Part shown: piece after piece, positions 43,074 to 51,059 of the stretch
Layout of the letters: each line of letters starts with the position of its first letter
Position numbering within the stretch: the first letter of the stretch is position 1
Assembly: GCF_003667315.2 (NCBI RefSeq)
Contig: NZ_RCTZ02000028.1
Coordinates: 1 to 63,050, forward strand
Direction of reading: 5' to 3'
DNA from: Tropicibacter alexandrii
GTDB lineage: Bacteria; Pseudomonadota; Alphaproteobacteria; Rhodobacterales; Rhodobacteraceae
DNA: 63,050 nucleotides
Notes under the pieces: model-generated
What the model was told of the DNA's origin: nothing
The model's database searches: none
The model's input: only the letters and a program-made list of their open reading frames with translations
Made by a program: the position numbers and the translations under genes

Positions 43074-44342
43074 CTGGAGCAAGAGAGAGGTTTCGATCCG
43101 TTCTGCGATGGCTGAGACGATAGCGAGGCCAAGCCCGCTACCATCAGTTTTTGCATCTGCCCTCTCGAAGCGCCCTGTCAGGCGTTCGAGTGTTTCGGTT
43201 GCTACCGCGGGGCCCTCGTTTGCCACGATCAACTGCCCCTCGCTCGTGAGTGTAACCGCGACTGGGGCATTCTGCGCCCCGTGGCGTAGGGCGTTTTCCA
43301 CCAGATTCCGGCACAGAATTCCCAATGCGTCGGGGTCGATATCAGACAAGACAGGCGTGTCCGGCAAGTTCAACGTAAGGCGCCCGTTCTCTGTGGTGCG
43401 TGCGATATCTTCCACCACGACCCGAGTGATGGTTCTGACATCAGCGCTCTGGTCCATCCGAAGTCTACCGCCTTCCGCCCGCGCAAGCTGCAGGAGACGC
43501 TCGGAAAGCCGAGTGAGACGCTTGAGCGTTGCCTCGATCTCGGCGGCACGGGCGTCGATGGTCGGATCTTTGGTCTCTGACCGCAGTCGCTGCGCCTGGG
43601 CGATAGCGCCCGCCAATGGTGTCCTTAGTTCATGAGCCGCATTGGCTGCAAAACTTCGCTCAGCCTCGAACGCGTCGCGCAACCGAGCCAAAAGGCTGTT
43701 CAAGGTTGCGGCCAGCGGTCCGATTTCGGTCGGCAGGTCGGCCGCGGGTACTTCTGACAGGTCGCGCACGCCGCGCGCTTCAAGCCGCGTACGGAACCGA
43801 TGGAGAGGGGCGAGGCTAAAGCGCACAGCGAGAATAATCGACGCGAGCGCCAACGGCAGCACGACCAGCAGCGGCAGGCCGAGGCCCATCTGGATTTCCC
43901 GAGCAACCGATGCGCGATGCGCCAACGGTTCGGCCACGGTGATGCTGATCGTCCCCTGGAGCGCCGCGTCGCTGTAGAGGCGATGTGTGGCGTTCTGCCC
44001 AAATCCCGGCCCGTCGTATGGAGGGAACACGGCAGGGTCCGCCGCATGGGATTGCAGCAGGATGCGTCCCTCGGCATCGCGTACGATGTAGGTGAAGAAC
44101 TCGTCATGCTCCCGGATCGGCGCGAGGCGCTGCGTCACACCCTGATCTTCCCGCCCGACGATGTCGGTCACGGCCAGCGGCAGGATGCGCTCGGCGGTTT
44201 CGCGCAGGGCGCTGTCGAAGACCTCGTCCATCTCGCCCCGAACGATCACCGCAGTAACCGTGGCGGCGGCGAGCCAGAGGATCGTCAGCACAAGGCCGAG
44301 TGACAAGCCGAGCCGTACCTGAAGGCTGGAGGGCCACATCAT
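42975..44342 (-). CDS. Two-component sensor histidine kinase
   Basis: A 455-residue inner-membrane kinase. It has a first helix at the N-terminus (LGLSLGLVLTILWLAAATVT) and a periplasmic domain of about 130 residues. A second helix (GLPLLVVLPLALASIILAVR) leads to a HAMP-like linker. The H-box is FAANAAHELRTPLAGAIAQA, the N-box NLVENALRHGA and the G-box GSGLGLAIVSAI. It belongs to the TctE/QseC-like class. It overlaps the response regulator gene (ATGATG), which is transcribed first. It presumably senses extracytoplasmic metal or redox state. Confidence 0.9.
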   Translation of the reverse strand: MMWPSSLQVRLGLSLGLVLTILWLAAATVTAVIVRGEMDEVFDSALRETAERILPLAVTDIVGREDQGVTQRLAPIREHDEFFTYIVRDAEGRILLQSHAADPAVFPPYDGPGFGQNATHRLYSDAALQGTISITVAEPLAHRASVAREIQMGLGLPLLVVLPLALASIILAVRFSLAPLHRFRTRLEARGVRDLSEVPAADLPTEIGPLAATLNSLLARLRDAFEAERSFAANAAHELRTPLAGAIAQAQRLRSETKDPTIDARAAEIEATLKRLTRLSERLLQLARAEGGRLRMDQSADVRTITRVVVEDIARTTENGRLTLNLPDTPVLSDIDPDALGILCRNLVENALRHGAQNAPVAVTLTSEGQLIVANEGPAVATETLERLTGRFERADAKTDGSGLGLAIVSAIAERIETSLLLQSPRPGETSGFQASVRLPTDAPNAHVKDREHWP

Positions 44343-44998
44343 GGTTTGCCCAGCCGGTAACCCATGCCGCGCTCGGTCTCGATGATGGCGCTCCCCAGTT
44401 TCTTGCGCAGGCGGCTCACGTGCACCTCGATGGTGTTGCTCTCGACTTCGGCGTCGAAAGCGTAGAGCTTCTCCTCCAACTGCGCCTTGGACAGGAGCTG
44501 CCCGGGACGCGCCAGGAAGGCCTCGAAGAGCGCCCATTCCCGCGCCGTCAGCGGCACATGTCTGCCATCCCGATGGACGCTGCGCGCGGCAAGGTCGATG
44601 TCGAGCGGTCCGTGGGTCAGGATCGGGTTGGGGTTGCCGCTGTAGCGCCGCGCGACCGATCCGATCCGTGCCGACAGTTCCGACAGGTCGAAGGGCTTCA
44701 CAAGATAGTCGTCAGCGCCCGCATTGAGGCCTTCGATCCTATCGGACACCTGGTCGAGCGCCGTCAGGATGATGACCGGCGTCACGTCTCCACGCGTCCT
44801 GAGGCCCTTGAGGAACCCGATACCACGTCCGTCTGGCAGCATGAGGTCGAGCAGGAGCAGGTCGTAGGAGGTTGCGCTCATCGCGTCTGCCGCCGCGTCT
44901 AGCCGCGTGACCCAGTCTACTGACTGGCCATCAGCTGCGATCTGGTCGCGCACGGCAGCGCCAAGAGTCGTGTCGTCCTCGATCAGCAATATGCGCAT
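44339..44998 (-). CDS. OmpR-family response regulator
   Basis: A 219-residue regulator. The receiver domain has acidic EDD at residues 7-9, the phospho-acceptor in LLLLDLMLPDGRG, and KPF in DDYLVKPFDL. The C-terminal winged helix reads LTAREWALFEAFLARPGQLL and EVHVSRLRKKLGSAIIETER. It is divergent from the first PepSY gene, with matched repeat boxes in the gap and before the second PepSY gene. The ATG at 44998 gives the canonical MRILLIEDD start. Confidence 0.92.
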   Translation of the reverse strand: MRILLIEDDTTLGAAVRDQIAADGQSVDWVTRLDAAADAMSATSYDLLLLDLMLPDGRGIGFLKGLRTRGDVTPVIILTALDQVSDRIEGLNAGADDYLVKPFDLSELSARIGSVARRYSGNPNPILTHGPLDIDLAARSVHRDGRHVPLTAREWALFEAFLARPGQLLSKAQLEEKLYAFDAEVESNTIEVHVSRLRKKLGSAIIETERGMGYRLGKP

Positions 44999-45043
44999 GG
45001 TCGTACCCGTCCTTTCCTGATGTCCCTCCATGATCCGTCTGGC

Positions 45044-45092
45044 TGACACGAAGCTGAAGCTTGTGGGTCGAGCCCCTTCAGGCTGCCGTCAG
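45044..45092. promoter_or_regulatory. Putative response-regulator box A
   Basis: Two elements: TGACACGAAGCTGAAGC at 45044 and TTCAGGCTGCCGTCAG at 45077. The second contains TCAG twice with an 11-base period, as expected for tandem OmpR-type binding. The same pair, with almost the same distance, precedes the second PepSY gene. It sits in the divergent gap, so it could control both the regulator and the PepSY/reductase unit. Confidence 0.65.
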
Positions 45093-45143
45093 CTTCGCGG
45101 CGCATAAATGGCATCAAGAGGCGAGCCACTAGGAGTGTGCCCC

Positions 45144-45461
45144 ATGAAGAAGACATTGACAATTATCGGCTTTCTGGCGGTCTTTCCGGCCGGCGCGGCG
45201 CTGGCTGACGACGATTGCTTCGTGCCGATGGCCGACTGGCAGCCGCGCGATGCTGTTGCCATGCTGGCTGAGGAAAATGGTTGGACGGTGCGTCGGATCA
45301 AGATCGATGACGGCTGCTACGAGATCGACGGGAGGGATGCCGAGGGGCGTGCGATCGAGGTGACTGTCCACCCGGCCACGCTGGAGGTAATCGAGATCGA
45401 ATACGAGGACGACGAGGATGATCGCCGCGAGCGGGATCACGAGAGACGCGACGATGACTGA
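45144..45461 (+). CDS. Small exported PepSY-domain protein (copy 1)
   Basis: A 105-residue periplasmic protein with signal peptide IIGFLAVFPAGAALADDD. The PepSY core reads WQPRDAVAMLAEENGWTVRR and IEVTVHPATLEVIEIEYEDD. Two cysteines (ADDDCF and DDGCYEI) could form a disulfide. The tail is very acidic, then Arg/Asp rich. A close paralogue lies at 46984. Small PepSY proteins accompany ferric-reductase-like flavoproteins; whether they bind metal or act as inhibitors is unknown. The end overlaps the reductase start. Confidence 0.85.
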   Translation: MKKTLTIIGFLAVFPAGAALADDDCFVPMADWQPRDAVAMLAEENGWTVRRIKIDDGCYEIDGRDAEGRAIEVTVHPATLEVIEIEYEDDEDDRRERDHERRDDD

Positions 45462-46803
45462 TGCAGCGCGTCGCGACGGTAATGTCCCGGTGCCGGGCCT
45501 GCCGCGACTCTCCCGGCTTTCCCTAAACTCTCCTCTAGCCCTGACGGGCCCGGTGCTGGTTGCGTTGCCATGCCTACTGGCGGCACTGATCGGGTTCAAC
45601 ACCTATGCGCCCTATGGCGCGGATGCAGCACTTGGCATTGCCGTCGGGGCCGCGGCAGTTGTCGCGATGGCACAGACCCTGATCCTCGCCGCACGGCCGC
45701 CGCTGGTGGAACCATTGTTCGGCGGTCTCGATCGCATGTACCGGGTCCACAAGTGGCTTGGTATTTCCGCAATGGTCCTGATGATCCTGCACCAGCAGAT
45801 CGAGCCGGATTTCGAGCGTTTGGTGCGTGAAACCTCCCTTGGTGAACTTGGTGAAGAGGCGGGCGAACTTGCCTTCAACGCGCTTCTCGCCCTGGTTGCT
45901 GTCAGCTGGTTCCGGAGATTGCCCTTCACCCCACTGGAAATCCCCTATCAGATCTGGCGGTTCAGCCATCGTTTCATGGGGGCCCTTTTTGCAATCGTGG
46001 TCTTTCACCAGTTCTTCGTCGACATGCCGACAGAGGTAGATCCATCGCTCTCGGTGCTACTGAACACATTCGGCATCGCCGGAGTGATCGCGTGGATATT
46101 TACCGAGCTTGTCGCCCCGTACCTGCGGCGTAGAGAATTCACCGTCACAGAGATCAGCCAGACCAAGGACACCACCACGCTGACCCTCCGCCCCGAGGGG
46201 CGGGCCATGCGGTGGCGGCCGGGGCAATTCGCCTTCTTCCGCGCACCAGAGGCAGGACTGTCCGAGCCGCACCCTTTCACGATTGCCAGCGCCCCGCGCC
46301 CTGACGGCACCCTGACGTTCTCCATCCGAGGCTTGGGTGGCTGGACACGAAGCATGCCCGCCATCTTGCGGACCGGAACGCGCGTGCAGGTCGAAGGGCC
46401 ATATGGACGGTTCAATTTCCGCAAGGGCGGTGCGCGCCAAATATGGCTTGCCGGCGGCATCGGTATCACGCCGTTCCTCGCCTGGGCGGAAAGCCTGACA
46501 GAGGCGGAGAGTCGCGACATTCACCTCATCTACTGCGTTCCGACACAAGAAGAGGCGATTGGGGTAGAGACGCTGCGCGCTGCGGCTGCCCGCAACCCGG
46601 GGTTCAGTTTCGAGGTGGTCGTCACGACGCGCGATGGCAGGCTCACGGCCGAGCGCCTGATTGGCGCGGTCCCTTTCGCGATCCGGCAAGCCGATCTGTG
46701 GTTCTGCGGCCCAACCGGTCTGAAGGACGGGGTTCTCAAGGGCTTGAAAGCACAAGGCCAAACGCCTCGCCGTGTCCGCTTCGAGCTGTTCGAATTCGCC
46801 TGA
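45454..46803 (+). CDS. Ferric-reductase-like transmembrane flavoprotein
   Basis: A 449-residue membrane oxidoreductase. The N-terminal half has about six helices with heme-binding-type histidines in YRVHKWLGISAMVLMILHQQ and RFSHRFMGALFAIVVFHQFF. The C-terminal half is a ferredoxin-NADP reductase fold with MRWRPGQFAFFRAP, the FAD motif HPFTIASAP, and the NAD motif LAGGIGITPFLAWAE. This is the NOX/FRE arrangement moving electrons from NAD(P)H across the membrane, here likely for iron reduction or flavin-protein reduction. A terminator follows at 46860. Confidence 0.88.
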   Translation: MTDAARRDGNVPVPGLPRLSRLSLNSPLALTGPVLVALPCLLAALIGFNTYAPYGADAALGIAVGAAAVVAMAQTLILAARPPLVEPLFGGLDRMYRVHKWLGISAMVLMILHQQIEPDFERLVRETSLGELGEEAGELAFNALLALVAVSWFRRLPFTPLEIPYQIWRFSHRFMGALFAIVVFHQFFVDMPTEVDPSLSVLLNTFGIAGVIAWIFTELVAPYLRRREFTVTEISQTKDTTTLTLRPEGRAMRWRPGQFAFFRAPEAGLSEPHPFTIASAPRPDGTLTFSIRGLGGWTRSMPAILRTGTRVQVEGPYGRFNFRKGGARQIWLAGGIGITPFLAWAESLTEAESRDIHLIYCVPTQEEAIGVETLRAAAARNPGFSFEVVVTTRDGRLTAERLIGAVPFAIRQADLWFCGPTGLKDGVLKGLKAQGQTPRRVRFELFEFA

Positions 46804-46859
46804 ACGCGGGACAGGGCGCATAGCCATGCCAGCCCTGTAGCCTGCGCTCGCATCTTTTT

Positions 46860-46888
46860 GGCCCCGCCATCATCGGCGGGGCCATTTT
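46860..46888 (+). terminator. Rho-independent terminator after the ferric reductase
   Basis: GGCCCCGCC/GGCGGGGCC, a perfect 9-bp GC stem with a 6-base loop, followed by ATTTT. It separates the first PepSY/reductase unit from the second PepSY unit. Confidence 0.8.
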
Positions 46889-46890
46889 CC

Positions 46891-46938
46891 TGACGGCAAG
46901 CTGAAGCAGGAATCGCTGGGGCGTCAGGATGCCCTCAG
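46891..46938. promoter_or_regulatory. Putative response-regulator box B
   Basis: TGACGGCAAGCTGAAGC at 46891 and GTCAGGATGCCCTCAG at 46923 repeat the two elements of box A (13 to 15 identical positions each). Their spacing is 32 bases against 33 in box A. It lies 46 bases before the second PepSY gene. Confidence 0.65.
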
Positions 46939-46983
46939 GTCGGGGTGCCAGATTGGTCTCATCAAACGAAAGGACCCCTTGCC

Positions 46984-47364
46984 ATGAAAAAGACCCTGAC
47001 CGCCCTTGCCCTGATCGCACTCTTGCCCGCCGGCGCTGCGCTGGCCGACGACGATGATTGCAATGCGCCCCGTGACCAGTGGCAGCCGCGCGAGGCCGCC
47101 ATGCAGATGGCCGAACAGAACGGTTGGACGGTGCGCGACTTCGAGATCGACGACGGCTGCTACGAAATCGAAGGCCGAGACCATGAGGGCCGCGAGATCG
47201 AGGTGAAGCTCGATCCGGCGACGCTGCAGATCGTCGAGATGGACTACGAGGATGATGACGACGACCGCGGCGGCGCCCGCAATCCCGCGCCCGCAGGCAC
47301 TGTCGCCCCGCCGCAGAACGGCCTCTTCGGGAACGGCGCCCCGCCGCAGGCTCAAGTGAACTGA
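46984..47364 (+). CDS. Small exported PepSY-domain protein (copy 2)
   Basis: A 126-residue paralogue of the protein at 45144. The signal peptide ALIALLPAGAALADDDDC, the WQPREAAMQMAEQNGWTVRD core and the DDGCYEIEGRDHEGREIEVK segment align almost residue for residue. The C-terminus differs: after EDDDDDRGGA it carries a Pro/Gly-rich tail (PAPAGTVAPPQNGLFG). It is probably a duplicate that has kept the same regulatory box. Confidence 0.85.
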   Translation: MKKTLTALALIALLPAGAALADDDDCNAPRDQWQPREAAMQMAEQNGWTVRDFEIDDGCYEIEGRDHEGREIEVKLDPATLQIVEMDYEDDDDDRGGARNPAPAGTVAPPQNGLFGNGAPPQAQVN

Positions 47365-47402
47365 GCCGAACCAAAACAAATCTCCGAACAAGGACCAATC
47401 TG

Positions 47403-47879
47403 ATGAAGTTGAACTCCCTTCTCGCAACGCTCGCGCTTAGCACTGCGCTGACGCTTCCCGGTGTCGCCATGGCAAGGCCGGTGACGCTTACCACGACCCT
47501 TAATAATTACGGCGGCGACGGCGCATATCTTGCACTTTACGTCACCGATGCCTCGGGCGCCTATGTCGGCAGTCTCTGGATGGCTGGTGGCAAGTCCAAG
47601 TACTACGAGCATCTGAGCGACTGGTACCGTGCCACGGGCGGCGATACCGCGCAGGTAAACGGTATCACCGGCGCCAGCGTCGGCGCGGGCCGCCGTCTCG
47701 AGATCACGCTCGATCTGGCCGACGCGCTGTTCGATGCGGGCTACACGCTGCACATCGACGCGGCGGTCGAGGATATGCGTGACAGCCCGAACGAGGTGGC
47801 CGTGCCGCTTGTGACCGATGGCGCGGGCACTCCGGTGACCGGGCGGCGCTACATCGCCAACTTCTCCTACGACATGTGA
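47403..47879 (+). CDS. DUF2271-family protein with ApbE flavinylation motif
   Basis: A 158-residue periplasmic protein. The signal peptide ends LPGVAMARP. The DUF2271 body has GDGAYLALYVTDASGAYVGS and SKYYEHLSDWYR. The segment NGITGASVG (residues 86-94) contains the T-G-A-S sequence that ApbE modifies with FMN in known flavinylated proteins. An ApbE gene lies 2.2 kb downstream in the same unit. DUF2271 proteins are reported in flavin-based extracytoplasmic electron-transfer loci. The flavinylation itself is inference. Confidence 0.88.
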   Translation: MKLNSLLATLALSTALTLPGVAMARPVTLTTTLNNYGGDGAYLALYVTDASGAYVGSLWMAGGKSKYYEHLSDWYRATGGDTAQVNGITGASVGAGRRLEITLDLADALFDAGYTLHIDAAVEDMRDSPNEVAVPLVTDGAGTPVTGRRYIANFSYDM

Positions 47880-47890
47880 GGGGCAGGGCC

Positions 47891-50098
47891 ATGATCCGTA
47901 CACTCCATCGCTGGCCGGGTCTTCTGGCACTCGCGCTCGTCACGATCCTGAGCCTGAGCGGCGCTGCGCTCTCGGTCTTTCCGGTAGTCGAGCGCATCAC
48001 CGCGCCGCAGGTGGAGACCGGCCTGACAGTCGCCACCCTCGCGGACCGCATCCAGGTCGTCTATCCGGGCGTCGAGCAGATCCGGCGGTCGCCCTCGGGC
48101 CGGATCACCGCCTACTGGTTCGATCAGGGCGCGCCGGGTGCTGCCGTGATCGACCCGGCGACGGGCGCGGGCGTGGCCTCGGCCGACCCGAACCAGACCC
48201 TTCGCTGGCTCACCAACTTTCATCGCTCGCTCTTCCTCGGGGATGGCGGGCGCATCGCCATGGCCGCTGGGGCCGCGGCGATGCTGGTCCTCTCGCTCTC
48301 GGGTGCTGCGCTGGTCGCGCGACGGGCGGGCGGATGGCGGCACTGGTTCGCGTCCTTGCGCGGTCCGTTCGCGGGCAGGCTGCATGTCGAGATCGCCCGG
48401 ATCGCCGTCATCGGCCTCGTTCTGTCCTCCACCACCGCCCTCTGGATGACAGCCTCCACCTTCGATCTTCTGCCGGACGGTAGCGTCCTGCCGGCTGATC
48501 CCACCGACGTGAGCGGAGAAATTGGGTTCGCTCTCGATCAGATGGCCACGCTGCTGCAGACGCCCGTCGCCGAGTTGCGCGAGCTGAGCTTTCCCTATCC
48601 CGGCGACGCGACGGACGTGTTCACACTGAAGACCGACCGAGGCACCGGCTATCTTGACCAGGGAACCGGCGCGCTCGTGGCATGGGCCGACCTGACCGGG
48701 TGGGAGCGCGTCTCGGAAACCATTTACATGCTGCACACGGGGCAGGGGGCCGCGACGCTCGGCCTTGTGCTCGGGATGATGGCGCTCGGAGTGCCGGCGA
48801 TGGGCGTTACCGGCGTCTTGATCTGGCTTGCCGGGCGGCGCGGGCGGCCGCGCATCCGGGGCAACCAGCCCGCGGGCCGTGCCGAGACGATCATTCTTGT
48901 CGGCAGCGAGGGTGGCAGCACCTGGGGCTTCGCCGCGACCCTGCATGCCGCGCTGACGGCAGCGGGGCAGGGCGTCCATGTTGGCCCGATGTCGGGCTTC
49001 GCGCCAGAGCGCTACGCCCGTGCCGAGCGCATCATCCTGCTCGCCGCGACCTATGGCGATGGTGCCGCTCCGGCCTCGGCGAAGGGCTTTCTCGACCGGC
49101 TGAACGCCACAGACCGAGCGCCCGACTTTCCGATTGCCGTTCTCGGCTTCGGCGACCGGAGTTTTCCGGCCTATTGCGCTTTCGCCAAGGACGTCACGGC
49201 AGCGGCAAAGGCAAAAGGTTGGCCCGAGCTTCTGCCGCTCGACACGATCGACCGGCAATCGCCGCAGGATTTCGCGCGCTGGGGCCGCGCGCTTGGCGAG
49301 ATGCTTGGCATACCCCTTGACCTTGCGCACCAACCCGTCTTGCCGCGCACCGAACAATTGACCCTCGTCTCGCGGCGCAACTACGGGGCTGAGATGCAGG
49401 CGGGGGCCGCGATCCTGCGCTTTGCCCTGCCGAGCGCAACGCCGTGGCAGCGGCTGACGGGCGCGGGCTTCGCACGGTTCCAGGCGGGCGACCTGATCGG
49501 CGTCCTGCCGCAGGGCAGCGCCGTGCCACGTCTCTACTCGCTTGCCTCGGGCCGGCGCGACGGGTTCGTCGAGATCGTGGTGCGCAAGCATCCGGGCGGT
49601 CTGGCCTCGGGCCAGCTGACCGCGCTGGAACCGGGCGATACGGTCCGGGCCTTCCTGCGGCGCAATCCCGGCTTTCATGCCGGTCGCGGTCGCACCCCGC
49701 TGATCCTGATCGGGGCGGGCACCGGCCTCGGGCCGCTGGCGGGCTTCATCCGCGGCAATGCGCGGCACAGGCCCGTGCACTTGTTCTTTGGCATGCGGCA
49801 TGCGGACAGCGATTTCTTCTATGGCGAAGAGATGCCCGGCTGGCAGGCTGAGGGGCGGTTGACCCGGCTTGTCACCGCCGTCTCGCGCGGCGCGCGGCGC
49901 AGTTATGTGCAGGACGCCTTGCGCGCCGACGCGGCGCAGGTGGCCCGACTTATCTGCGACGGGGCGCGTGTGATGGTCTGCGGCGGGCGCGACATGGCCA
50001 CGGGCGTGAGCGATGCGTTGGCCGAGATCCTCGCACCTGCCGGGCTTACGCCCGCAGTCCTAAAGGCAGAGGGGCGGTATGTCGAAGATGTCTACTGA
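47891..50098 (+). CDS. PepSY-TM/flavodoxin/NADPH-reductase fusion protein
   Basis: A 735-residue membrane flavoprotein. The N-terminal third is a PepSY-TM protein with four helices (LLALALVTILSLSGAALSVF first) and periplasmic histidines such as LTNFHRSLFLG. Then comes a flavodoxin-like domain (about 335-470; ILVGSEGGSTWGFAATLHAA, LAATYGDGAAPASA). The rest is a sulfite-reductase-type FAD/NADPH domain (VPRLYSLASGRR, LILIGAGTGLGPLAGFIRG, terminal YVEDVY). It should pass electrons from NADPH through FMN/FAD to a periplasmic acceptor, possibly the DUF2271 protein. Confidence 0.88.
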   Translation: MIRTLHRWPGLLALALVTILSLSGAALSVFPVVERITAPQVETGLTVATLADRIQVVYPGVEQIRRSPSGRITAYWFDQGAPGAAVIDPATGAGVASADPNQTLRWLTNFHRSLFLGDGGRIAMAAGAAAMLVLSLSGAALVARRAGGWRHWFASLRGPFAGRLHVEIARIAVIGLVLSSTTALWMTASTFDLLPDGSVLPADPTDVSGEIGFALDQMATLLQTPVAELRELSFPYPGDATDVFTLKTDRGTGYLDQGTGALVAWADLTGWERVSETIYMLHTGQGAATLGLVLGMMALGVPAMGVTGVLIWLAGRRGRPRIRGNQPAGRAETIILVGSEGGSTWGFAATLHAALTAAGQGVHVGPMSGFAPERYARAERIILLAATYGDGAAPASAKGFLDRLNATDRAPDFPIAVLGFGDRSFPAYCAFAKDVTAAAKAKGWPELLPLDTIDRQSPQDFARWGRALGEMLGIPLDLAHQPVLPRTEQLTLVSRRNYGAEMQAGAAILRFALPSATPWQRLTGAGFARFQAGDLIGVLPQGSAVPRLYSLASGRRDGFVEIVVRKHPGGLASGQLTALEPGDTVRAFLRRNPGFHAGRGRTPLILIGAGTGLGPLAGFIRGNARHRPVHLFFGMRHADSDFFYGEEMPGWQAEGRLTRLVTAVSRGARRSYVQDALRADAAQVARLICDGARVMVCGGRDMATGVSDALAEILAPAGLTPAVLKAEGRYVEDVY

Positions 50099-51059
50099 GC
50101 GCGCGCGCATCGCCCTGAACGGCCCCACCATGGGCACGCGCTGGTCGGCGCTGTTCTTCGCGGATCGGGGCCGCGACACGGATGCAATCCGTGCCGCCCT
50201 TCAGGCGGCTGTCGACGAGGTGGACACGCAGATGTCGACGTGGAACGCGGAGAGCGCGCTCATGCGGATCAATGCGGCGCCGGTGGGCGATTGGGTGGTG
50301 GTGCCGGAGCAACTGCGGGCGGTCCTGCGCCTCGGGCTCGAGATCGGGCGCGCCTCGGGCGGGGCCTTCGATATCGGCATGGGCGATGCGGTGACGGCCT
50401 GGGGTTTCGGGCCCGGGGCCGCCGCGCCCGAGGGTATCCGCGCCTCGATGGACGCCCCCCGCCGCCCGGCGCAGGAGGTGCTGGAGATCGAGGGGATGCA
50501 GTTGCGCAAGACCGCGCCCATTGCGCTGGATCTGAACGGCATCGCCAAGGGCTATGGCGTCGACCGGCTCGCCGAGACCTTGCGCGATCATGGGATTGCC
50601 GACGCCCTTGTCGGCATCGACGGTGAGATGCGTGCTATGGGCCTGCGCCCCGATGGCGAGGCATGGATCATCGCGGTAGAAGCGCCGGACCCTGATCGCC
50701 GGACGCCGCATTCGGTTCTGGCGCTGCAGGACGCCGCCGTGGCGACCTCCGGTGACTACCGCCATTGGGTCGAGGTTCAGGGGCGCCGCCTGTCGCATAC
50801 CATGGATCCGAGACGTGGCGCGCCGCTGATCGCCTCGCCGGCCTCCGTCACCGTGGTGGCCCGCACCTGTGCCGAGGCCGACGCCTGGGCGACGGCGCTG
50901 ATGGTGCTCGGTGCGGAGAGGGGTGCGGACCTCGCGAGACAACGTGGACTCGACGCCCTCTTTCTTCTGCGCGATGATGAAGGGAATGCAATGGGCGTGG
51001 GAGTCGGGCGTCTTTTTTCCGAAGAACCAGCGGCAATCGCCTCAGCCGGGGGAAGATGA
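50079..51059 (+). CDS. apbE: FAD:protein FMN transferase
   Basis: A 326-residue ApbE enzyme that attaches FMN to Thr/Ser of exported flavoproteins. Typical segments are GPTMGTRWSALFF, VDTQMSTWNAESALMRIN, ALDLNGIAKGYGVDRLAETL, GIDGEMRAMGLRPDG, and LSHTMDPRRGAPL with the Mg/FAD site region. No obvious signal peptide is seen, so it may act in the cytoplasm or use an upstream start. The likely substrate is the DUF2271 protein. It overlaps both neighbours. Confidence 0.92.
   Translation: MSKMSTERARIALNGPTMGTRWSALFFADRGRDTDAIRAALQAAVDEVDTQMSTWNAESALMRINAAPVGDWVVVPEQLRAVLRLGLEIGRASGGAFDIGMGDAVTAWGFGPGAAAPEGIRASMDAPRRPAQEVLEIEGMQLRKTAPIALDLNGIAKGYGVDRLAETLRDHGIADALVGIDGEMRAMGLRPDGEAWIIAVEAPDPDRRTPHSVLALQDAAVATSGDYRHWVEVQGRRLSHTMDPRRGAPLIASPASVTVVARTCAEADAWATALMVLGAERGADLARQRGLDALFLLRDDEGNAMGVGVGRLFSEEPAAIASAGGR

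Noticed and set aside
47867-49801. A 644-residue open frame on the minus strand opposite the PepSY/flavodoxin/reductase gene
   Set aside because: Shadow of a GC-rich gene with clear motifs on the plus strand; the minus product is Arg/Pro/Ala-rich without domains.
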